NCBI RefSeq assembly: GCF_030315975.1
Contig: NZ_JASXSZ010000005.1
Coordinates: 62,001-126,000, forward strand
DNA from: Microbacterium candidum
GTDB taxonomy: Bacteria > Actinomycetota > Actinomycetes > Actinomycetales > Microbacteriaceae
DNA length: 64,000 nucleotides
Direction: 5' to 3'
Positions 58,086 through 64,000 of this stretch are shown here, piece by piece; within the stretch, counting starts at the first letter, position 1; every line of letters begins with the position of its first letter. The position numbers were made by a program, and so were the translations under genes. Under the pieces are notes generated by a model. The model was not told the DNA's origin, made no database searches, and was given only the letters and a program-made list of their open reading frames with translations.

Positions 58086-58900
58086 TCATCCTCGCGGCGA
58101 CTCCGATCGGCAATCTGGGGGACGCGTCGCGGCGGCTCGTGGAGGCGCTGGAGAACGCGACGGTCGTCGCGGCGGAGGACACCCGGACCACGCAGCGGCT
58201 GCTCGCGGCCCTCGGCATCGGCAACCGCCCGCGCCTGGTCGCGCTCCACGACCACAACGAGAAGGAGCGTTCCGGAGACCTGGTCGCGCTCGCGCGGGAC
58301 GAGGACGTCCTGGTGCTCTCGGACGCGGGGATGCCGACGGTCAGCGACCCCGGCTACGCCCTCGTTGCACTCGCGGCCGCGGAAGGCGTCACGGTCACGG
58401 CGATCCCCGGACCGAGCGCCGTCGTCACCGCGCTCGCGGTTTCGGGGCTTCCCACGGACCGGTTCACGTTCGAGGGCTTCCTGCCGCGCAAGCCCGGCGA
58501 TCGCGGCTCGACCCTGCGGGCGCTGTCGGCCGAGCAGCGCACGATGGTGTTCTTCGAATCGCCCGCGCGGCTCGCCGCATCCCTCGCCGACATGGCCGAG
58601 GCGTTCGGCGCCGACCGGTCCGCAGCCGTCTGCCGGGAGCTCACGAAGCTCCACGAGGAGGTCCGGCGAGGCGGCTTGGACGAGCTGGCCGAATGGGCGG
58701 ACGGCGGGGTCAAGGGCGAGATCGTCGTCGTCGTCGCGGGTGCGGCGGCGCGCGAGGTCGCGTTCGACGACGCCGTGGCGCAGGTCGCGGCGCTCGTCGC
58801 CTCCGGGACGCGGCTGAAGGATGCCGCCGGCGAAGTCGCGGGTCACACCGGGCACTCGAGTCGGGAGCTGTACCAGGCCGTCCTCGCGAGCAGAAGCTGA
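58082..58900 (+). CDS. rsmI: 16S rRNA 2'-O-ribose C1402 methyltransferase
   Basis: 272 residues, TP-methylase fold: IILAATPIGNLGDASRR, VAAEDTRTTQRLL, LVLSDAGMPTVSDPG, and PGPSAVVTALAVSGLP, all RsmI hallmarks, plus FFESPARLAASLADM. Methylates C1402 in the ribosomal P site. TAGGCT (58070-58075) lies six bases before the GTG inside the last codons of the TPR gene, so it can be transcribed independently although the genes overlap by 4 bp. Confidence 0.94.
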   Translation: MIILAATPIGNLGDASRRLVEALENATVVAAEDTRTTQRLLAALGIGNRPRLVALHDHNEKERSGDLVALARDEDVLVLSDAGMPTVSDPGYALVALAAAEGVTVTAIPGPSAVVTALAVSGLPTDRFTFEGFLPRKPGDRGSTLRALSAEQRTMVFFESPARLAASLADMAEAFGADRSAAVCRELTKLHEEVRRGGLDELAEWADGGVKGEIVVVVAGAAAREVAFDDAVAQVAALVASGTRLKDAAGEVAGHTGHSSRELYQAVLASRS

Positions 58901-58982
58901 GCGACTGTTACTTTTCCGCTCGCTGAGCGCGCCCTATGACGTGCTTCGGACACACGCGGCGGGACGCAGCATCCGTCCTCAC

Positions 58983-58997
58983 TAGAATTCTCGGGTG
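58983..58997 (+). promoter_or_regulatory. metG leaderless promoter -10
   Basis: TAGAAT (58983-58988) is the best -10 match of the window's leaderless set; the GTG of metG begins six bases later at 58995. The 94-bp gap before it, after rsmI, holds nothing else recognised. Confidence 0.6.
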
Positions 58998-60560
58998 AGT
59001 TCGTTCTACATCACCACGCCGATCTACTACCCCAGCGACGTGCCGCACATCGGCCACGGCTACACGACCGTCGCCGTGGACACGCTGGCGCGCTGGCACC
59101 GTCAGGCGGGCGACGACACCTGGATGCTGACCGGGACGGACGAGCACGGACAGAAGATGCTGCGCGCGGCCGCCGCGAACGGCGCGACGCCCCAGGAGTG
59201 GGTGGACAAGCTGGTGGCCGAGTCCTGGTTCCCGCTGCTCAACACGCTCGACGTCGCCAACGACGATTTCATCCGCACGACGCAGGAGCGCCACGAGGAG
59301 CGCGTGCAGAAGTTCGTGCAGGCGATCTACGACCGCGGCTACATCTATGCGGGCGAGTTCGAGGCGCTGTACTGCGTCGGGTGCGAGGAGTTCAAGACCG
59401 AGTCCGAGATCGTCGACGGCACGGGTCCGTTCGAGGGCCTCAAGGTCTGCGCCATCCACTCGAAGCCGCTCGAGCTCCTGCAGGAGAAGAACTACTTCTT
59501 CAAGCTCAGCGAATTCCAGGACCGCCTGCTCGAGCTGTACAAGACGGTGCCGGACTTCGTGCGACCCGAGTCGGCGCGCAACGAAGTGGTCTCGTTCGTC
59601 AAGAACGGGCTGAAGGACCTGTCGATCTCGCGCTCGACCTTCGACTGGGGCATCAAGGTGCCGTGGGACGACTCGCACGTCATCTACGTATGGGTCGACG
59701 CGCTCCTGAACTACGCCACCGCGATCGGCTACGGCGCCGACGAGTCCGAGTTCGGCCGCCGCTGGCCCGGCTACCACGTCGTGGGCAAGGACATCCTGCG
59801 CTTCCACGCGGTGATCTGGCCGGCGATGCTGATGGCCGCGGGCCTCGAGGTGCCCCAGGGCGTCTTCGCCCACGGCTGGCTGCTCGTGGGCGGCGAGAAG
59901 ATGTCGAAGTCGAAGCTCACCGGCATCGCCCCCACGGAGATCACCGATGTCTTCGGGTCCGACGCGTATCGCTTCTACTTCCTGTCCGCCATCCCGTTCG
60001 GCCACGACGGCTCGTTCTCGTGGGAGGACCTGTCCGCCCGCTACCAGGCCGAACTCGCGAACGGATTCGGCAACCTCGCGTCTCGCACGGTCGCGATGAT
60101 CGAGCGCTACTTCGAGGGGATCGTGCCGCCGCCCGCGGACTACACGGACGGCGACCTGGCGATCCAGAAGACGGTGCGGGATGCCGCGGCCGCCGCGGAC
60201 GCGGCGATCGAACGGTTCCGCACCGACGAGGCCATCGCCGCGATCTGGACCATCGTGGATGCGCTGAACCTCTACATCACCGAGAACGAGCCCTGGGCGC
60301 TCGCGAAGGACGACGCGCAGCGCGCGCGGCTCGGCACCGTCCTGTTCACGGCGGCGGACGGCCTGCGGGCGCTCGCGGTGCTGCTGTCGCCGGTGATGCC
60401 GATCGCGACGGACAAGCTGTGGGTCGCGCTCGGTGCGGCGGAGACGATCGGCCGCATCGCCGACCAGCCGATCCGCGAGGCGGGGGAGTGGGGTGTGCTG
60501 CGCCCCGGAACCTCGGTGAACGGACTGGCGCCGCTGTTCCCGCGCATCGAGCAGGCATGA
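58995..60560 (+). CDS. metG: Methionyl-tRNA synthetase
   Basis: 521 residues, the short MetRS form without the C-terminal tRNA-binding dimer domain. HIGH motif in VPHIGHGYTT near 14, zinc-knuckle region with YCVGCEEF, anticodon-side WDDSHVIYVWVDALLNY and KMSKS in GGEKMSKSKLTG near 302. Charges tRNA-Met in the cytoplasm. Usual pairing with tatD holds: tatD starts in an ATGA overlap with its stop. Confidence 0.96.
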   Translation: MSSFYITTPIYYPSDVPHIGHGYTTVAVDTLARWHRQAGDDTWMLTGTDEHGQKMLRAAAANGATPQEWVDKLVAESWFPLLNTLDVANDDFIRTTQERHEERVQKFVQAIYDRGYIYAGEFEALYCVGCEEFKTESEIVDGTGPFEGLKVCAIHSKPLELLQEKNYFFKLSEFQDRLLELYKTVPDFVRPESARNEVVSFVKNGLKDLSISRSTFDWGIKVPWDDSHVIYVWVDALLNYATAIGYGADESEFGRRWPGYHVVGKDILRFHAVIWPAMLMAAGLEVPQGVFAHGWLLVGGEKMSKSKLTGIAPTEITDVFGSDAYRFYFLSAIPFGHDGSFSWEDLSARYQAELANGFGNLASRTVAMIERYFEGIVPPPADYTDGDLAIQKTVRDAAAAADAAIERFRTDEAIAAIWTIVDALNLYITENEPWALAKDDAQRARLGTVLFTAADGLRALAVLLSPVMPIATDKLWVALGAAETIGRIADQPIREAGEWGVLRPGTSVNGLAPLFPRIEQA

Positions 60561-61453
60561 CCGACCCTTCCAACTACGTCCGGCAGCGCGAGAAGGGCTC
60601 GCGCGACGTCAGCTACCCTGACGCGCCCGAGCCCCTCGCGGTGCCGGTGTACGACAACCACTGCCACCTCGAGATCGAGGACGGCCCCTCGACGGGCTCG
60701 GGGACCGGACTGTCGCTGGACGATCAGCTGGAGCGCGCTGTCGCCGTCGGCATCGCCGGCGTCGTCCAGGCCGGGGGCGACATCGAGTCGAGCCGGTGGT
60801 CGGCATGGGCCGCGGCATCCCATCCGCGCGTCCTCGCCGCCGTCGCGATCCACCCCAACGAGGCGCCCGCCTACGCGGAGGCCGGCCGCCTCGACGAGGC
60901 CATCGCGGTGATCGACGAGCTTGCGGCGCAGCCGCGCGTGCGGGCGATCGGCGAGACCGGGCTCGACTTCTTCCGCACCGGCGAGGAGGGCCTGCCCGCC
61001 CAGTTCTTCAGCTTCGAGGCGCACATCGCCCTCGCGAAGAAGCACGGCATCGCGATGCAGATCCACGACCGCGATGCGCACGACGCGGTCCTCGAGACCC
61101 TCGTGCGCGTGGGAGCGCCCGAGCACACGGTGTTCCACTGCTTCTCCGGCGACGCCGGCATGGCGCGCATCGCGGCGGATGCCGGCTACTACCTGAGCTT
61201 CGCCGGCAACGTCACGTTCAAGAACGCCCAGAATCTGCGCGACGCCCTCGCGGTGACGCCGCGCGACCGCATCCTGGTCGAGACGGATGCGCCGTTCCTC
61301 ACCCCCGTCCCGCACCGCGGTCGGCCGAATGCGCCGTACCTCGTCCCTGTGACGATGCGCTTCCTCGCCGAAGAGCTGGACGCCGACCTGGACGAGCTGT
61401 GCGCCCAGGTCGCGGCGAACACCCTCGAGGTCTACGGGGACTTCGAGGACTGA
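60557..61453 (+). CDS. tatD: TatD family metal-dependent hydrolase
   Basis: 298 residues, TIM barrel deoxyribonuclease/exonuclease-like. Metal ligands: YDNHCHLEIED near 33, GETGLDFFR near 134, IHDRDAH, FHCFSGDAGMA near 195 and VETDAPFLTPVPHRG near 240. The first 30 residues are an extra polar lead. Directly after HCHLEIED comes GPSTGSGTG, encoded by a dispersed repeat copy, in the place where the family normally has D/E-rich loop residues next to the first metal motif; the active site looks otherwise intact. It overlaps the converging MFS gene by 22 bp. Confidence 0.92.
   Translation: MTDPSNYVRQREKGSRDVSYPDAPEPLAVPVYDNHCHLEIEDGPSTGSGTGLSLDDQLERAVAVGIAGVVQAGGDIESSRWSAWAAASHPRVLAAVAIHPNEAPAYAEAGRLDEAIAVIDELAAQPRVRAIGETGLDFFRTGEEGLPAQFFSFEAHIALAKKHGIAMQIHDRDAHDAVLETLVRVGAPEHTVFHCFSGDAGMARIAADAGYYLSFAGNVTFKNAQNLRDALAVTPRDRILVETDAPFLTPVPHRGRPNAPYLVPVTMRFLAEELDADLDELCAQVAANTLEVYGDFED
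60683..60706 (+). repeat. Dispersed 24-bp repeat inside tatD
   Basis: Core CCCCTCGACGGGCTCGGGG, read in frame as PSTGSGT right after the first metal-binding motif. Confidence 0.8.
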
Positions 61454-62706
61454 AGCGGCTCCTCCTCGGGCGCGGGCTTGGCCGCTGCGATGTGCGAGAT
61501 CGACCGCCAGACGAGGAGCAGGGTGATCGCGGATCCGCCGAACGCGAACCACCACGGTGCCGTGAGGCCCCACACCTGGGCGATGAGGCCGCCGAGCAGC
61601 TGGCCGACCACCATCCCGCCGAAGACGCCGACCATGTTCACAGAGGCCATGCGACCCTGCAGCTCCATCGGCACGAGGCGCTGGCGCACGGTCGTGGAGA
61701 TCGTGCCCCACACGAAGGCGTACAGGCCGAAGACGAACATGACCACGAACGCGACGATGCCGGACGAGGTCAGCGCGAAAGTCAGGTGCATGAGCACCTC
61801 GAGCGTCAGGCACACGCGCATCAGCGTCGCGAACGAGACGTGCTTCTCGAGCCAGCCGAAGATCCCGACCGCGAGGAGGCCGCCGAGCGCAGAGGCGGTC
61901 GTCAAGGCGCCGTAGCCGACCTCGCCGATGTGCAGATAGTCGGTGGCGTACAGGACCAGGACGCTCCAGGGCGCCGACCACGTGATGTTGAAGACGAGGA
62001 TGATGAGCACCAGCGTGCGCACCGGCGGGTTGTGCCGCAGCCAGTGCAGGCCCTCGCGGATCGGGTGATCCTTCTCACCGGACTCCCGCGTGGCTTCTGT
62101 CCGTGCCGGAACAGGCGTCGCCGCGATGCGCGAGATCAGCAGCACCGCGAAAAGCACGCAGACGACCTGCACCGCGAACGGCCAGAATGCTCCGATCGCG
62201 AACAGGAAGGCGCCGAGCGGGGGACCTGCCATCTGGTTCGCGACGAGGTAGCCGGCCTGCATCCGAGCGTTGCCGATCCCGAGGTCTTCGCGCCGCACCA
62301 TCATCGGCAGCAGCGTGTTCGCGGCGGAGTCGACGAAGACCTCCGCCGTGCCGTAGAGGAAGGCGGCGACCAGCACGATCCAGATGTTCGCGATGCCGGT
62401 GACAAGGAAGACGCACAGCGCTGCGACCACCGCCCCGCGCAGCGCGTTGGCGAGCATCACCATGCGCCTACGGTCGTGGCGATCCGCGACGGCGCCCGCG
62501 TGGAGCCCGAAGACGAGCCACGGGAGGACCGGCATCATCGCGCCGATCGCGACGAGGGCCGGCGCGCCGGACATCGAGGCGATCAGGAGCGGGGATGCCG
62601 ACAGGGCGATGCCGTCGCCGAGATTGCTCGTCCAGAACGCGCCGAGCAGCCATCGGAAGTCGCGGCCCAGGCGCGGAGGCGCGACGAGGTCGACGACGTT
62701 CGGCAT
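61432..62706 (-). CDS. MFS transporter (MFS_3, EntS-like)
   Basis: 424 residues and 12 membrane segments. N-terminal FRWLLGAFWTSNLGDGIAL and the loop GAVADRHDRRRMVMLANALRG are typical of the EntS/MFS_3 exporters of drugs or siderophores. A cytoplasmic loop with KDHPIREGLHWLRHN separates the halves. TACGAT (62713-62718) is six bases before the ATG. Substrate unknown; 45 bp separate it from the upstream sugar porter gene. Confidence 0.9.
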   Translation of the reverse strand: MPNVVDLVAPPRLGRDFRWLLGAFWTSNLGDGIALSASPLLIASMSGAPALVAIGAMMPVLPWLVFGLHAGAVADRHDRRRMVMLANALRGAVVAALCVFLVTGIANIWIVLVAAFLYGTAEVFVDSAANTLLPMMVRREDLGIGNARMQAGYLVANQMAGPPLGAFLFAIGAFWPFAVQVVCVLFAVLLISRIAATPVPARTEATRESGEKDHPIREGLHWLRHNPPVRTLVLIILVFNITWSAPWSVLVLYATDYLHIGEVGYGALTTASALGGLLAVGIFGWLEKHVSFATLMRVCLTLEVLMHLTFALTSSGIVAFVVMFVFGLYAFVWGTISTTVRQRLVPMELQGRMASVNMVGVFGGMVVGQLLGGLIAQVWGLTAPWWFAFGGSAITLLLVWRSISHIAAAKPAPEEEPLQSSKSP

Positions 62707-62751
62707 CCCTCCATCGTACGAAGGGCGGCCGACATGCGCCGACCCCGCAGG

Positions 62752-64000
62752 CTACGCCTCCGTCTCGACCACCGGTGCGGGCGCCTTGAAGAACAGCGTC
62801 TCGGTCTGCTCGAGCTCCATGCCCTTCGTCTCGGGGATCCGCCACAGCACGTACACGAAGGACAGCGCCGCGAAGATCGCGTACATGAGGTACGTCCCCG
62901 ACAGGGACCATGCCGACATCACCGGGAACGACACGGTGATGAGGAAGTTCGCGATCCACTGCGCGGCCGCGGCGACGCCGAGGGCCTTGGCCCTGATGCG
63001 GCTCGGGAAGATCTCGCCGAGAAGGACCCACACGAGCGGCCCCCACGAGGCGCCGAAGCCGATCACGAAGAGGTTCGCGGCCACGAGTGCGATGGGACCG
63101 AACGGTGCGGGAAGCGTCACAGCGCCGCCGGCGCCCTTCACCGCGTACGCGAAGCACAGCGCCATCGAGGCGAGCGAGAGCGTCATGATGATGGATCCGG
63201 TGAGGAGGATGGGTTTCCGGCCGACCCGGTCCACGAGGAAGATCGCGATGAGTGTGACGAGCACGTTGACGATGCCCGTGACGACGCTGATGCCGAACGA
63301 CGCGCTCTCCGGGAATCCGACCGACTGCCACAGCGTCGTCGAGTAATAGAAGATGACGTTGATCCCCACGAACTGCTGGAACACCGACAGGATGATGCCG
63401 ACCCACACGATCGGCTGCAATCCGAACCTCGGGCCGCGCAGCGACACCCCCGCGTTCTTGCGGTCGGTCTCGATGACGTTGGTGAGCTCCGTCATCGTCT
63501 TGTCGAGGTCGGCGGGCGGCACGAGCCGCGCGAAGATCGCGCGCGCCTCGTCGGTGCGTCCCCGCGCGATCAGGTAGCGCGGCGACTCCGGGAGCGTGAA
63601 CGACAGGATGCCGTAGACGGCGGCCGGGATGACCCCGACGATGAACATCCAGCGCCACGCGTCCAGACCGAACCACAGCGGGCTGTTCGCGCTGCCGGCT
63701 GTCCACGCCAGCACGGCGTCCGAGAGCAGCGCGACGAAGATGCCGAGCGTGATCGCGAGCTGCTGCAGCGACGCGAGGCCGCCGCGGATCTGCTTCGGCG
63801 CGATCTCGGCGATGTAGGCGGGCGCGATGACCGACGCGATGCCGATGCCGAGGCCGCCGATCACGCGCCACAGGGCGAGGTCCCACACCGCGAAGGCGAG
63901 ACCGGCGCCGAGCGAGCTGGCGAAGAACATGATCGCTCCGAGAAGCATCACCCGCAGGCGCCCGAACCTGTCCGCGAGGTTGCCGGCGATGATGGCGCCG
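62752..64000 (-). CDS. Sugar porter family MFS transporter, 5'-truncated
   Basis: At least 416 residues; the frame continues beyond the right edge (LADRFGRLRVMML at the border is the loop 2-3 motif), so about 60 N-terminal residues are missing. Sugar porter signatures: PAYIAEIAPKQIRGGLASLQQ, FTLPESPRYLIARGR, FQQFVGINVIFYYSTTLW, DRVGRKPILL and RIPETKGMELEQTE. Likely imports a pentose or hexose with protons; XylE/galactose-type carriers are closest by eye. Confidence 0.92.
   Translation of the reverse strand, partial: GAIIAGNLADRFGRLRVMLLGAIMFFASSLGAGLAFAVWDLALWRVIGGLGIGIASVIAPAYIAEIAPKQIRGGLASLQQLAITLGIFVALLSDAVLAWTAGSANSPLWFGLDAWRWMFIVGVIPAAVYGILSFTLPESPRYLIARGRTDEARAIFARLVPPADLDKTMTELTNVIETDRKNAGVSLRGPRFGLQPIVWVGIILSVFQQFVGINVIFYYSTTLWQSVGFPESASFGISVVTGIVNVLVTLIAIFLVDRVGRKPILLTGSIIMTLSLASMALCFAYAVKGAGGAVTLPAPFGPIALVAANLFVIGFGASWGPLVWVLLGEIFPSRIRAKALGVAAAAQWIANFLITVSFPVMSAWSLSGTYLMYAIFAALSFVYVLWRIPETKGMELEQTETLFFKAPAPVVETEA

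Overview
The window is about 70% GC with GC-rich third codon positions, frequent GTG starts and the hexamer GGATGC/GCATCC scattered through genes on both strands. Together with the coproheme-type heme genes, an HspR-type HAIR operator, DUF222/HNH and DUF3817 proteins, this points to an actinobacterium, most likely Microbacteriaceae (Microbacterium or a close relative). It looks like ordinary chromosome: no rRNA, tRNA, CRISPR array, transposase or phage genes were seen. Both ends cut genes: a class V aminotransferase on the left and a sugar-porter MFS gene on the right.

Left part (1-15.4 kb): acyl-CoA dehydrogenase, alpha/beta hydrolase and an MFS carrier on the minus strand; the class Ib ribonucleotide reductase operon nrdHIEF behind a 375-bp control region with candidate NrdR and DnaA sites; a lipoprotein and a PKD-domain exported protein with unusually low GC; a DUF222/HNH nuclease; a PhoA-type alkaline phosphatase behind a three-unit PHO box; an RsmC-like methyltransferase; MarR regulator and DUF3817 membrane protein with two copies of an operator-like palindrome.

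Middle (15.4-41.8 kb): a three-domain kinase/M23-like/aminotransferase fusion divergent from an NhaA-DsbA fusion, with the two -10 boxes abutting; a glyoxalase-fold protein; a ClpC-like chaperone under a HAIR element; DUF805; two LLM flavin enzymes, a methyltransferase and an LigB-type DNA ligase; two successive xylose-type ABC systems with a ROK repressor and a Gfo/Idh oxidoreductase; MetY, a rhodanese, a quinone reductase, and a monocarboxylate symporter with its DUF3311 partner.

Right part (41.9-64 kb): HrpA helicase, a small ORF, an aldo/keto reductase, a DUF255 protein, the heme cluster hemA<>hemE-hemQ-hemH-hemC of the coproporphyrin-dependent route (no hemY/cgoX between hemE and hemQ), protein O-mannosyltransferase, a TPR-AAA+ ATPase with a TPR membrane protein, rsmI, metG, tatD and two MFS carriers.

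Two window-wide patterns stand out. First, about 25 genes have a TAnnnT-like -10 box six or seven bases before the start codon, so transcription should begin at the start codon (leaderless mRNAs); operon heads with real leaders (nrdH, clpC, DUF805, the acyl-CoA dehydrogenase) have Shine-Dalgarno sites instead. Second, a 24-bp palindromic repeat is present both between genes and inside the reading frames of clpC, hrpA, the DUF255 gene and tatD, where it is translated into short non-family peptides. Several starts were chosen using the leaderless rule. All functions are inferred from sequence motifs alone.
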